This document shows, piece after piece, positions 52,346-62,400 of a stretch of DNA of 64,000 nucleotides. Position 1 is the first letter of the stretch; each line of letters opens with the position of its first letter. Origin of the DNA: Aureimonas sp. Leaf427 (lineage in GTDB: Bacteria; Pseudomonadota; Alphaproteobacteria; Rhizobiales; Rhizobiaceae); assembly GCF_001425485.1 (NCBI RefSeq), contig NZ_LMQW01000023.1:457-64456 (forward strand). Direction: 5' to 3'. The notes under the pieces were generated by a model. That model had not been told where the DNA came from. It saw only the letters and a list, made by a program, of their open reading frames with translations, and searched no databases. Made by a program: the position numbers and the translations under genes.

Positions 52346-53722
52346 ATGTCCCGATCCTGCCTCTCGATCATTCTCGCGGCCGGTGAAGGCACCCGAATGA
52401 AATCGGGCAAGGCGAAGGTTCTGCACGAGGTGGCGGGCCTGTCCATGGTCGGCCATGTCGCGAAGACGGCGGCGGCGGCGGGCTCGACGCGCACGGCGCT
52501 CGTCGTCGGTCGCGAGGCGGGCGCGGTCGAGGCAGCCGTCCGCGCGGTCGCGGGCGAGGTCACCGTCCATCTCCAGGTCGAGCGGCTCGGGACGGGCCAT
52601 GCGGTTCTGGCGGCCCGCGAGGCGATCGCGGAAGGCTTCGACGACCTCATCGTCCTCTTCGGCGACACGCCGCTCGTGCGGGTCGAGACGCTGGCGCGAG
52701 CCAGGGCCGCGCTATCGGCGGGGGCAGAGATCTGCGTCGTCGGTTTCCGCACGCCGAATCCTGCGGGCTACGGGCGGCTTCTGGAAGAGGGTGGCGAGCT
52801 GATCGCCATTCGCGAGGAGAAGGAGGCGAGCGAGGTGGAGAAGCTCGTCGACTTCTGCAACGGCGGCGTCATGGCGATCCGGGGCGAGCATGCGCTGGAG
52901 ATGCTGGAGGCGATCGGCAATGCCAACGCCAAGGGCGAATACTATCTGACCGATCTCGTCGAGATCGCGCGCCGCGCCGGACGCAGCGTGCGGGCGATCG
53001 AGGCGGATGCGTCCGAGGTGCTCGGCGTCAACACGCGCGTCGAACTCGCGGCCGTCGAAGCCATCTGGCAATCGCGCCGGCGGCGGGAGGCGATGCTCTC
53101 CGGCGTGACGCTGCAGGCGCCCGAAACGGTGTTCTTCGCGCATGACACCGAGATCGACAGCGATGTCGTGATCGAGCCGAACGTCGTCTTCGGGCCGAAG
53201 GTCCGGGTCGCCGGCGGCACCACGATCCACGCCTTTTGCCACATCGAAGGCGCGACGATCGGTGCGGATGCGGCGATCGGTCCTTTCGCACGGCTGCGGC
53301 CGGGAACGGAGATCGCCGAGGAGGGGAAGGTCGGCAATTTCTGCGAGACGAAGAACGCGAGGCTCGGGCCGGGCGCCAAGCTCAATCATCTCAGCTATAT
53401 CGGCGATGCCGCGATCGGCGCCCACACCAATATCGGCGCCGGCACCATCACCTGCAATTACGACGGCGCCTTGAAGCACCACACCGAGATCGGCGCCAAT
53501 GCCTTCATCGGTTCGAACACCTCGCTCGTCGCGCCGATCACGGTCGGCGCGGGCGCCTATGTCGGCTCGGGCAGCGTGCTGACCGACGACGTGCCGGCGG
53601 ATGCGCTGGCGATCGCGCGGGGGCGGCAGGTGGTGAAGGAAGGGCGCGGACGCGAGATCGCGGATCGCAACCGGGCGGCCAAGGCGGCGAAGGCGGCTGC
53701 TCGGGGTGGCAACGGCCACTGA
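52346..53722 (+). CDS. glmU: Bifunctional UDP-GlcNAc pyrophosphorylase / GlcN-1-P acetyltransferase
   Basis: 458 residues. The N-terminal uridyltransferase has [11 protein letters not shown] and [11 protein letters not shown]; the C-terminal left-handed beta helix (from about 255) has [20 protein letters not shown] with the acetyltransferase residues. It makes UDP-GlcNAc for peptidoglycan and lipid A. The ATG at 52346 gives the family N terminus. glmS follows after 114 bases, so two steps of the same pathway are adjacent. Confidence 0.97.
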   Translation: MSRSCLSIILAAGEGTRMKSGKAKVLHEVAGLSMVGHVAKTAAAAGSTRTALVVGREAGAVEAAVRAVAGEVTVHLQVERLGTGHAVLAAREAIAEGFDDLIVLFGDTPLVRVETLARARAALSAGAEICVVGFRTPNPAGYGRLLEEGGELIAIREEKEASEVEKLVDFCNGGVMAIRGEHALEMLEAIGNANAKGEYYLTDLVEIARRAGRSVRAIEADASEVLGVNTRVELAAVEAIWQSRRRREAMLSGVTLQAPETVFFAHDTEIDSDVVIEPNVVFGPKVRVAGGTTIHAFCHIEGATIGADAAIGPFARLRPGTEIAEEGKVGNFCETKNARLGPGAKLNHLSYIGDAAIGAHTNIGAGTITCNYDGALKHHTEIGANAFIGSNTSLVAPITVGAGAYVGSGSVLTDDVPADALAIARGRQVVKEGRGREIADRNRAAKAAKAAARGGNGH

Positions 53723-53836
53723 GGCCGAAGGCCCGGGCTTTCATTTCATATCCGCCGGCCATCAACCGTGTCTCGCATCCGGGGGCTTCGCCCGCTATGC
53801 GAGGCCGTCACGAGTTTCGACCAGGGAACGCTTTCC

Positions 53837-55663
53837 ATGTGCGGCATTATCGGAATCGTCAGCAACGAACCCGTCGCGGGCCGCCTCGTCGACTCGCTGA
53901 AGCGGCTGGAATATCGCGGCTACGACTCCGCCGGCATCGCCACGATCGAGGATGGACACCTCGCCCGCCGGCGGGCCGAGGGCAAGCTCGTCAACCTCGA
54001 ACGGGTGCTTGCCGCCGATCCGCTGCCCGGAACGGTCGGCATCGGGCACACGCGCTGGGCGACGCATGGCGTTCCCAACGAGACCAACGCCCATCCCCAT
54101 TTCGTTGACGGCGTGGCGGTCGTGCACAACGGCATCATCGAGAATTTCGCGGAGCTGAAGGCCGAGCTGATCGCGGGTGGGGCCGTCTTCGCCAGCCAGA
54201 CCGACACGGAAGTGGTGGCCCATCTCCTCGCCCGGCATCGTCGCGCCGGCCTCTCCGGCCGCGAGGCCATGCAGGCGATGCTCGGCGAGGTTCGGGGCGC
54301 CTATGCGCTAGCCGTGATCTTCGAGGACGAGCCGGCGACCATCCTCGGCGCCCGCAACGGACCGCCGCTCGCGATCGGCCATGGCACCGGCGAGATGTTC
54401 CTCGGCTCGGACGCGATCGCGCTTTCGCCCTTCACGGATGCGGTCTCCTATCTGGAGGACGGCGACTGGGTCGTCCTCGCGCATGACGGCGTGGAGATCT
54501 TCGATGCGTCGGGGGCCCCGGTCCGGCGCGCTATCAGGCGCTCGGTCGGCAAGGCTTTCTATGTGGACAAGGGCAATCATCGCCACTTCATGCAGAAGGA
54601 GATCTACGAACAGCCCGAGGTCATCGGACACACGCTTGGCGCCTTCGTGGACATGACGGTCGGGCGCACGCGCATTCCAAACGGGCAGGTGCTCGATTTC
54701 GCCAAGGTCCGCCGTATGTCGATCTCGGCCTGCGGGACGGGCTATCTCGCGGGGCTCACGGGCCGCTACTACTTCGAGCGCTACGCGCGCCTTCCCTGCG
54801 ACATCGATGTCGCCTCCGAGTTCCGCTATCGCGAGATGCCGCTCGGCGACAGCGATCTGGCGCTCTTCGTCTCCCAGTCGGGCGAGACCGCCGACACGCT
54901 GGCCTCGCTGCGCTATGCCAAGGAGCAGGGGCTGCGGACGGCCTCCGTCGTCAACGTGCAGGAATCGACGATCGCGCGGGAAAGCGACGTCGTCCTGCCG
55001 ACGCTGGCGGGACCGGAGATCGGCGTCGCCTCCACCAAGGCCTTCACCTGCCAGCTGACGGCGCTTGCCGCCTTGTCCGTACGGGCGGGAGTCGATCGCG
55101 GCGTGATCTCGCCCGACGAGGAGCTTGCCTTCACGCGCGCGCTGGCGGAGGCGCCGCGCCTCATGAACGAGGCCTTCAAGCTGGAGGCCCGGATCGAGGC
55201 GATCGCGCGCGAGCTTTCGACGCACAAGCATGCCCTCTATCTCGGCCGCGGCTTCTCCTATCCGCTCGCGCTCGAGGGCGCGTTGAAGCTGAAGGAAATC
55301 AGCTACATCCACGCTGAAGGTTATGCGGCGGGCGAACTGAAGCACGGGCCGATCGCGCTGATCGACGAGACGATGCCGGTCGTCGTGATCGCTCCGCACG
55401 ATCGCGTCTTCGAAAAGACGGTCTCGAACATGCAGGAGGTTGCCGCACGCGGCGGCCGGATCATCCTCATCACCGACGAGACAGGCGCGAGGGCCGGCGC
55501 GATCTCGGCGGCCGAGACGATCGTCCTGCCCGACATGCCGGAGATCCTGACGCCGATCGTCTACGCCGTGCCGCTGCAGATGCTGGCCTATCATACGGCC
55601 GTCCACATGGGCACCGATGTCGACCAGCCGCGCAACCTCGCCAAATCCGTCACCGTGGAATAG
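53837..55663 (+). CDS. glmS: Glutamine-fructose-6-phosphate aminotransferase (isomerising)
   Basis: 608 residues. It makes glucosamine-6-phosphate from fructose-6-phosphate and glutamine. The nucleophile is Cys2 (MCGIIGIVSN), so the start must be at 53837. The glutaminase domain (GHTRWATHG) and two SIS domains (FVSQSGETADTLASL and GRGFSYPLALEGALKLKEIS) are intact. The C terminus DQPRNLAKSVTVE is conserved. A weak stem AGGCG/CGCCT with TTTT follows the stop. Confidence 0.97.
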   Translation: MCGIIGIVSNEPVAGRLVDSLKRLEYRGYDSAGIATIEDGHLARRRAEGKLVNLERVLAADPLPGTVGIGHTRWATHGVPNETNAHPHFVDGVAVVHNGIIENFAELKAELIAGGAVFASQTDTEVVAHLLARHRRAGLSGREAMQAMLGEVRGAYALAVIFEDEPATILGARNGPPLAIGHGTGEMFLGSDAIALSPFTDAVSYLEDGDWVVLAHDGVEIFDASGAPVRRAIRRSVGKAFYVDKGNHRHFMQKEIYEQPEVIGHTLGAFVDMTVGRTRIPNGQVLDFAKVRRMSISACGTGYLAGLTGRYYFERYARLPCDIDVASEFRYREMPLGDSDLALFVSQSGETADTLASLRYAKEQGLRTASVVNVQESTIARESDVVLPTLAGPEIGVASTKAFTCQLTALAALSVRAGVDRGVISPDEELAFTRALAEAPRLMNEAFKLEARIEAIARELSTHKHALYLGRGFSYPLALEGALKLKEISYIHAEGYAAGELKHGPIALIDETMPVVVIAPHDRVFEKTVSNMQEVAARGGRIILITDETGARAGAISAAETIVLPDMPEILTPIVYAVPLQMLAYHTAVHMGTDVDQPRNLAKSVTVE

Positions 55664-55784
55664 GCGGAACGCCTTTTCGCAGCGCAATAAATAACGCTGC
55701 CGGCCGTCGATTTCGCTCGCGCGCGCGTGCTAGGATCGCGGCTGCTCTGAGGCTTCGTTCGGAAGCGGAGCGGCAGGCAGGGTG

Positions 55785-56462
55785 ATGACGCGGCTTCGAA
55801 ACTACTTCCTCACCGGCTTCGTGATCTGTGCGCCCCTGGCCATAACCGCTTGGCTCACCTGGAGTTTCGTCCGTTGGGTGGACGGCTGGGTCAAGCCCTA
55901 CATTCCGCTGCGCTATACGCCGGACGCCTATCTGCCCTTCGCCATTCCGGGCTTCGGCCTCGTCGTGGCACTGCTCCTGATCACGCTCGTCGGCTTTCTC
56001 ACCGCCAACCTCATCGGGCGGACGGTGGTCGGCTGGGGCGAGCGGCTTCTGGGGCGCACGCCGCTGGTGCGTTCGCTCTATCAAGCGCTGAAACAGATCT
56101 TCGAGACGGTCTTCTCCAGCCAGTCCTCGTTCAAGCAGGCCGCGCTGATCGAGTATCCGCGGCGTGGCATCTGGTCGATCGTCTTGATCGCGACGACCGC
56201 CAAGGGCGAGATCGCCTCGATCTTCGAGCCCGAAGGCCAGGAGATGATCGCGGTCTTCCTGCCGCCGACGCCGAACCCGACATCCGGCTTCCTCCTCTAC
56301 GTTCCGCGCGAGGACGTGAAGATCCTGAACATGGGCGTCGAGGATGCGATGAAGCTCGTCGTCTCGGCGGGCATCGTCGGACCCGAGTCCGATCGTCCGG
56401 TGAACCAAGCCGAGGCGACGCGGATCGTGGAGGAGCGGGCGAGGCGGGCCGAGGTCGCCTGA
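55785..56462 (+). CDS. DUF502 membrane protein
   Basis: 225 residues from the ATG at 55785 (a GTG at 55782 is also open). Two membrane helices (about 8-30 and 58-82) are followed by a cytosolic or periplasmic domain with RTPLVRSLYQALKQIFETVF and TPNPTSGFLLYVPREDV, the DUF502 signature. Common next to recG or glmS in rhizobia; function unknown. It converges on recG across a palindromic mosaic. Confidence 0.87.
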   Translation: MTRLRNYFLTGFVICAPLAITAWLTWSFVRWVDGWVKPYIPLRYTPDAYLPFAIPGFGLVVALLLITLVGFLTANLIGRTVVGWGERLLGRTPLVRSLYQALKQIFETVFSSQSSFKQAALIEYPRRGIWSIVLIATTAKGEIASIFEPEGQEMIAVFLPPTPNPTSGFLLYVPREDVKILNMGVEDAMKLVVSAGIVGPESDRPVNQAEATRIVEERARRAEVA

Positions 56463-56485
56463 AGGAACTGAGACGGTGAAGCTGT

Positions 56486-56626
56486 TTCTTCGCCCCTTTG
56501 GGGAGAAGTGGCCGGCAGGCCGATGAGGGGTTCGCAAGTGTTCAGAACGCCACGCCAAACCTGACGCGCAAGCGCATGCCCCTCATCCGGCTGCCGCCAC
56601 CTTCTCCCCGGAAGGGGAGACGAAGA
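56486..56626. repeat. Rhizobial-type intergenic palindromic mosaic element
   Basis: Two arms, 56486-56530 and 56579-56626, are imperfect inverted copies of each other. Each contains an inner palindrome (CCCCTTTGGGG, and CTTCTCCCCGGAAGGGGAG) and the run GATGAGGGG / CCCCTCATC. This architecture and the sequence words match the RIME-like repeats known in rhizobial genomes. It lies between converging genes and may also end both transcripts. Confidence 0.75.
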
Positions 56627-56649
56627 CTGTCCTGACTCGTCGATAGTCC

Positions 56650-58755
56650 TCAGCCCGACCGGAGAAGCCGGATCGCATCGTCCTTGCCGAAGAGGTAGAG
56701 CAGCGTGCGGAGGGCCTCGCCTCGGGGCGTGCGCAGGTCCGGGTCGGTCGCGAGGATCAGGCGGGCATCGTCCCGGGCGGTCTCCAGGAGATCGGCATGC
56801 TTGTCCGTCTGCGCGATGCGAAAGCCGGGCAGGCCGGATTGCTTGGTGCCGAGAAGATCGCCTTCGCCGCGCAGCTTCAGGTCTTCCTCCGCGATGCGGA
56901 AGCCGTCCTCGGTCTCGCGCATCACCGCGATGCGCGCCTTGGCGACCTCGCCGAGCGGCGCTCGATAGAGAAGCACGCAGGACGAGGCCTTCGACCCGCG
57001 CCCGACGCGGCCGCGCAGCTGGTGAAGCTGGGCGAGGCCGAAGCGCTCGGCATGTTCGATGACGATGATCGAGGCATCGGGCACGTCGACGCCGACCTCG
57101 ATGACCGTGGTCGCGACGATGAGGCGGGTGCGGCCGGACTTGAAGTCGGCCATCGCGGCGTCCTTCTCCTCGCCCGACATGCGGCCATGGACGAGGCCGA
57201 CCTTGTCGCCGAAGAACTGCTGCAGCACCCGGTGGCGCTCGTCGACGGCCATGAGGTCGCTCTTCTCGGACTCCTCCACCAGAGGGCAAACCCAATAGAG
57301 CTTGTCGCCCTCGGCGATGGCGCGCCCCGCCCGGTCGACGATTTCCGACAGCCGGTCCATCGGCACGGCGACGGTCGTGATCGGCTTGCGGCCGGCGGGT
57401 TTCCCTTCGAGGCGCGAGACGTCCATGTCGCCGAAGGCCGCGAGCACCAGCGTTCGGGGAATCGGCGTCGCCGTCATGACGAGAAGATCGGGCGCGCGGC
57501 CCTTGGCGGTGAGGCTGAGGCGCTGGTGGACGCCGAACCGGTGCTGCTCGTCCACCACGACGAGGCCGAGGTCGTGATAGACGACGCTGTCCTGAAACAG
57601 CGCATGGGTGCCGACGACGATGTCGGTCGTGCCGGAGGCGATGGCCTCCTGCTTCTCGGCCCGCGCCCGGCCCGTGTCCCGTCCTGTCAGCAGCGTCAGC
57701 TTCAGGCCGACCGCCTCGCAGAGCGGGGCGAGGGTCGCCGCGTGCTGGCGGGCAAGGATTTCCGTCGGCGCCAGAAGCGCGGACTGGGCTCCGGCTTCCG
57801 CCGCGGCCGCCATCGCCATCAGCGCGACGACCGTCTTGCCCGCCCCGACATCGCCTTGGAGAAGCCGGAGCATCCGGTCGTCCTCGGCCATGTCGGCGAG
57901 GATTTCGGCGACGGCCTTCGCCTGGCCTTCCGTCAGGTCGAAGGGCAGGACCGCCTTCACCCGGGCGCGAATGCGGCCGTCGCCGGCGAGCGGGCGACCC
58001 TTCGTCTTCTTGATCGTCTGCCGCGAGAGCGCGAGCGCGAGCTGGCCGGCCAGGAATTCATCATAGGCGAGCCGCCGCCAGGAAACGCCGAGCGGGTCGA
58101 GATCGAGCGCATCGGTCGGCCCGTGCAGCCGGACGAGCGCATCCCGGAACGGCGGAAACTGCAGCTTGCCGACGACGCCCGGCTCGATCCATTCGGGAAA
58201 GACTGGCACCTCGGCCAAGGCGGCGGCGATGCCCTTGCGCAGAACCTTGACGGACAGGCCCGCCGTCAGCGGATAGACCGGTTCGACCAGCGGCAGGGCC
58301 GCGGCATCTTCGACCGTCGCCACGAAGTCGGGATGGACCATCGCCGGCCGCCCGTTGAACCACTCGACGCGGCCGGACACGATCATCGTCTCGCCGACGG
58401 GCAGGAGCTTTTCCATCCAGGCGGACTGAGCCCGGAAGTAGGTGAGGGCGATCTCGCCGGTCTCGTCCTGGCCGAAGACGCGGTAGGGCGCGGAACTCGC
58501 TCGCCCCGGCGCCTGATGCCGGTCGATGCGCAGCGTCAGCGTCGCGATCTCGCCCTCGGGCGCACCGATGATCTCCACCCGGCGCCGCCGGTCGACGAGC
58601 CCGCTCGGCAGATGGAACAGAAGGTCGCGCACCCGCAGCGCCGCGTCCGATCCCGACGGCAGAAGCAGGGTCTTCAGGAAGCCCGCGACCTTGGGGCCGA
58701 CGCCATCGAGGGTCGTGACGGCGGCGAAGAGCGGATCGAGGACGGAAGGGCGCAT
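56650..58755 (-). CDS. recG: ATP-dependent DNA helicase RecG
   Basis: 701 residues. An N-terminal wedge domain (about 1-170) for branched DNA is followed by helicase motifs: Walker A LLQGDVGAGKTVVAL, motif II VVVDEQHRFG (DEQH), motif III VMTATPIPRTL, and motif VI HQLRGRVGRGSKASSC. It reverses stalled forks and processes Holliday junctions and R-loops. Start MRPSVLDPLF at 58755. Confidence 0.97.
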   Translation of the reverse strand: MRPSVLDPLFAAVTTLDGVGPKVAGFLKTLLLPSGSDAALRVRDLLFHLPSGLVDRRRRVEIIGAPEGEIATLTLRIDRHQAPGRASSAPYRVFGQDETGEIALTYFRAQSAWMEKLLPVGETMIVSGRVEWFNGRPAMVHPDFVATVEDAAALPLVEPVYPLTAGLSVKVLRKGIAAALAEVPVFPEWIEPGVVGKLQFPPFRDALVRLHGPTDALDLDPLGVSWRRLAYDEFLAGQLALALSRQTIKKTKGRPLAGDGRIRARVKAVLPFDLTEGQAKAVAEILADMAEDDRMLRLLQGDVGAGKTVVALMAMAAAAEAGAQSALLAPTEILARQHAATLAPLCEAVGLKLTLLTGRDTGRARAEKQEAIASGTTDIVVGTHALFQDSVVYHDLGLVVVDEQHRFGVHQRLSLTAKGRAPDLLVMTATPIPRTLVLAAFGDMDVSRLEGKPAGRKPITTVAVPMDRLSEIVDRAGRAIAEGDKLYWVCPLVEESEKSDLMAVDERHRVLQQFFGDKVGLVHGRMSGEEKDAAMADFKSGRTRLIVATTVIEVGVDVPDASIIVIEHAERFGLAQLHQLRGRVGRGSKASSCVLLYRAPLGEVAKARIAVMRETEDGFRIAEEDLKLRGEGDLLGTKQSGLPGFRIAQTDKHADLLETARDDARLILATDPDLRTPRGEALRTLLYLFGKDDAIRLLRSG

Positions 58756-58824
58756 CGCTCCCCTTTATCGCCTCCGCCGCGGCCGGCAAAGGCTGACACC
58801 GCAGGATGTTCCCTATATAGACCC

Positions 58825-59097
58825 GTAATACCGACGAGCCCTTGAATCGACCTGTTTCGCCGGAGCGGCCTTCGTCGTGGATGAGGAAGGCGACGGGAGC
58901 GGCCTGTCGGCCGTGACCCGAGCCTGACGACGTCCACGGCGGAGGAGGCCCGGCCCTGCGGGTGGGCCTTGGCGGACTTTCGGAGTGCGTCGCCGCGCTT
59001 GGACGTGCCCCCCCCCGGCACGCCCGGCGCACGGCTCCTACCCGAAAGACCGCCAAGGCCCACGAAACAGGTCAATTCAAGGGCTCGTCGGTATAAC
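58825..59097. mobile_element. MITE-like element with 32-bp near-perfect terminal inverted repeats
   Basis: Bases 58828-58859 and 59063-59094 are inverted copies differing at one base; allowing one more mismatch the match extends to 58825 and 59097. Inside, 58962-58983 and 59042-59063 form a second inverted pair of 22 bp with one mismatch. The loop (58984-59041) is GC rich with a run of nine C. There is no open frame for a transposase. It fits a short non-autonomous element or a large structured repeat placed upstream of sdhE-mfd. Confidence 0.7.
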
Positions 59098-59116
59098 AAT
59101 CGAACACGGATCTGAC

Positions 59117-59413
59117 ATGACTGGCACGAGCCGCTCCTCGCACGATCTCGACGTCCGGCGCCGCAAGGCCCTGTTCCGGTCCTGGCACCGGGGTACGCGC
59201 GAGATGGACCTCGTCCTCGGTCGTTTCGCCGATGCGCAGATCCACGATCTCGACGATGCCGAGATGGACGACTACGAGATCCTGATGGAGGCGCAGGATC
59301 GCGACCTCTTCCAATGGATGACCGGCGAGGTGCCGACCCCCGGCAATTACGACACGTCTGTCTTCCGGCGCATCCTCGCCTTCTATGCGAATGGAGCGGG
59401 AGTGGCTCCGTGA
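59117..59413 (+). CDS. sdhE: Succinate dehydrogenase assembly factor SdhE
   Basis: 98 residues. RRKALFRSWHRGTREMDLVL contains the conserved RGxxE motif of the SdhE/Sdh5 family, which promotes FAD attachment to SdhA. DRDLFQWMTGEVPTP is the second conserved block. It starts 20 bases after the inverted-repeat element and overlaps mfd by four bases (GTGA). The sdhE-mfd pairing is common in alphaproteobacteria. Confidence 0.9.
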   Translation: MTGTSRSSHDLDVRRRKALFRSWHRGTREMDLVLGRFADAQIHDLDDAEMDDYEILMEAQDRDLFQWMTGEVPTPGNYDTSVFRRILAFYANGAGVAP

Positions 59414-62400
59414 GTTCGCCCGAGCGCATGAAGAAGCTTCTTTCGGGCGGCGGCGGCTTCTCGATCGGCAACGTGATCGACGGCTACGAACCCTTTCTCC
59501 TTGCCGAGATCGCGCGCGGCCGGGCCAAGGATCGCCCGCTCGTGTTCGTCATGCGCAACGGCAACCGGATGGGCGAGTTCGAGGACGCGCTGCGCTTCGT
59601 CGCGCCCGAGCTTCCCGTTTTGACGCTTCCCGCCTGGGACTGCCTGCCTTACGACCGCGTCGGGCCGTCCAGCGAGGCGGGCGCCATGCGCCTTGCCGCG
59701 ATGACGTCGATCGCCGCGCTCAGAAAGACCCCGCACCGGGCGCTGATCCTCACCACCGCCAACGCGCTGCTGCAGAAGATGCCGCCGGCGAAGGTGCTGG
59801 AGGAGGAGACGATCTCGGCCAAGGCGTCTGGCCGCATCTCGATGGACCATATCGTGCGCGTGCTCCAGCGCGGCGGCTTCGAGCGCGTGGCGACGGTTCG
59901 CGACCATGGCGAGTTCGCCGTTCGCGGCGGCATCCTCGATCTCTTCGCGCCCGGCGACGAGGAGCCGATCCGGCTCGATTTCTTCGGCGACACGCTGGAA
60001 TCGATCCGCGCCTTCGATCCCGCGACGCAGCGCACCAGCGGCCAACGCAAGAGTTTCGAGCTTGCTCCGATCAGCGAAGTCACGCTGAAGGACGAGACGA
60101 TCAGCCGTTTCAGGACCAACTACATCAAGCGCTTCGGCGCGCCCTCCCGCAATGACGGGCTCTATACCGCGATCAGCGAGGGGCGCCGCTTCTCCGGCAT
60201 GGAGCATTGGCTTCCGCTCTTCTACGAGAATCTCGACACGCTCTTCGACTATGTCGCGGGCTTTCCCGTCGTGCTCGACCATCTCGTGCTCGAAGCCGTC
60301 GCCGAACGGCGCAAGACGATCGAGGACCATTACGACAGCCGCAAGCGCGGCGCCTCGGGCGGCGAGGGCATGGGCGACGCGGTGCCTTACCATCCCGTCC
60401 CGGCGGACGAGCTATACCTGTCGCCCGACGAGCTGATGGGCGGGATCGCCAGCATCGATCCGATCCGGCTGTCCTCCTATGGGCTGACGGATGCGACGGG
60501 GCGCGAGATCGTCAATCTCGACGTGAAGCGCGGCCACAATTTCGCGGCCGAGCGCGCGGTCGCCGAGGTCAACGTCTTCGAGAAGGCCGTCGAGCACATC
60601 TCGAACATGCGGGCCGGCGGCCGGCAGGTGATCCTCGCCGCCTGGAGCGAGGGCTCGCGCGAGCGGCTGGCGCAGGTCGTCGAGGAGCACGGGCTCGGCG
60701 GCATCAAGCCGGCGGGCAGCCTGAAGCAGGCGCTGGAGTTCGGCAAAAACACGGTCGCCTCCGTCGTGCTCGGCATCGAATCGGGTTTCGAGACGGACCG
60801 GCTCGTCGTCATCGGCGAGCAGGACATTCTCGGCGATCGCCTGATCCGGCGCGGCCGGCGCAAGAAGAAGGGCTCGGACTTCATCTCCGAGGTCACGGGG
60901 CTGGATGCCGGCGACATCGTCGTCCATGTCGATCACGGCATCGGCCGCTTCGTCGGCCTGCGCACGATCGAGGCGGCGGGCGCGCCGCGCGACTGCCTGG
61001 AAATCCGCTATTCCGGCGACGACCGTCTGTTCCTGCCGGTCGAGAACATCGAGCTCCTGTCGCGCTATGGCGGCGAGGGGTCCGAGGCCATGCTCGACAA
61101 GCTCGGCGGCGGCGCCTGGCAGGCGCGCAAGGCCAAGCTGAAGAAGCGCCTTCTCGACATGGCGGAAGGCCTCATCCGCCTCGCCGCCGAGCGCCAGACG
61201 CGCGGGGCGCCGAAGCTGCTGCCGCCGGAAGGCCTCTGGGGCGAGTTCGCCGCGCGGTTTCCCTATGAGGAGACCGAGGACCAGATGTCGGCGATCGAAG
61301 CCGTGGCCGACGATCTGGCGCTCGGCCGCCCGATGGACCGTCTCGTCTGCGGCGACGTCGGCTTCGGAAAGACGGAGGTCGCCCTGCGCGCCGCCTTCAT
61401 CGCGGCGATGAACGGGCTGCAGGTCGCCGTCGTCGTGCCGACGACGCTGCTCGCGCGCCAGCATTTCAAGACCTTCTCCGAGCGCTTCCACGGGCTGCCG
61501 CTGAACGTCGCGCAAGCTTCGCGCCTGGTGACGACGAAGGACATCAACGAGACGAAGAAGGGTCTGACGAACGGCACGGTCGACATCGTCGTCGGCACGC
61601 ATGCGCTGCTCGGCAAGGGCGTTTCCTTCAAGAATCTCGGCCTTCTCATCATCGACGAGGAGCAGCATTTCGGCGTGCGCCACAAGGAGCGGCTGAAGGA
61701 GCTGAAGAGCGACGTCCATGTTCTGACGCTCTCGGCAACGCCCATCCCGCGCACGCTGCAGCTGGCGCTGACGGGCGTTCGCGAGCTGTCGCTGATCACC
61801 ACCGCGCCGGTCGACCGCATGGCGGTGCGCACCTTCATCGCGCCTTTCGACGCTTTGGTCGTGCGCGAGACGCTGCTGCGCGAGCGCTATCGCGGCGGGC
61901 AGAGCTTCTACGTGGCGCCGCGCCTGTCCGACCTCGCCGGCATCCAGGACTTCCTCGCCGATCAGGTGCCGGAGCTGAAGGTGGCCGTCGCCCATGGTCA
62001 GATGCCGGCCGGCGAGCTCGAAGACATCATGAACGCCTTCTACGAAGGCCAGTACGACGTGCTTCTCTCGACGACGATCGTGGAATCCGGCCTCGACATC
62101 CCGGCTGCCAACACGATGATCGTGCACCGCGCGGATATGTTCGGCCTGGCGCAGCTCTACCAGCTTCGCGGCCGCGTCGGGCGCTCGAAGGTTCGTGCCT
62201 ATGCCCTGCTGACGATCCCGGCCAACAAGACGCCGACCGCCGGGGCCGACAGGCGTCTGAAGGTCCTGCAATCGCTGGACACGCTCGGCGCCGGCTTCCA
62301 GCTCGCCAGCCACGATCTCGACCAGCGCGGTGCCGGCAATCTGCTCGGCGACGAGCAGAGCGGCCATGTGAAGGAGGTCGGCTTCGAGCTCTATCAGCAG

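Noticed and set aside
58825-59097. CRISPR array or phage attachment site
   Set aside because: There are only two outer repeat copies, in inverted orientation, with no spacer series; no integrase or tRNA is adjacent.
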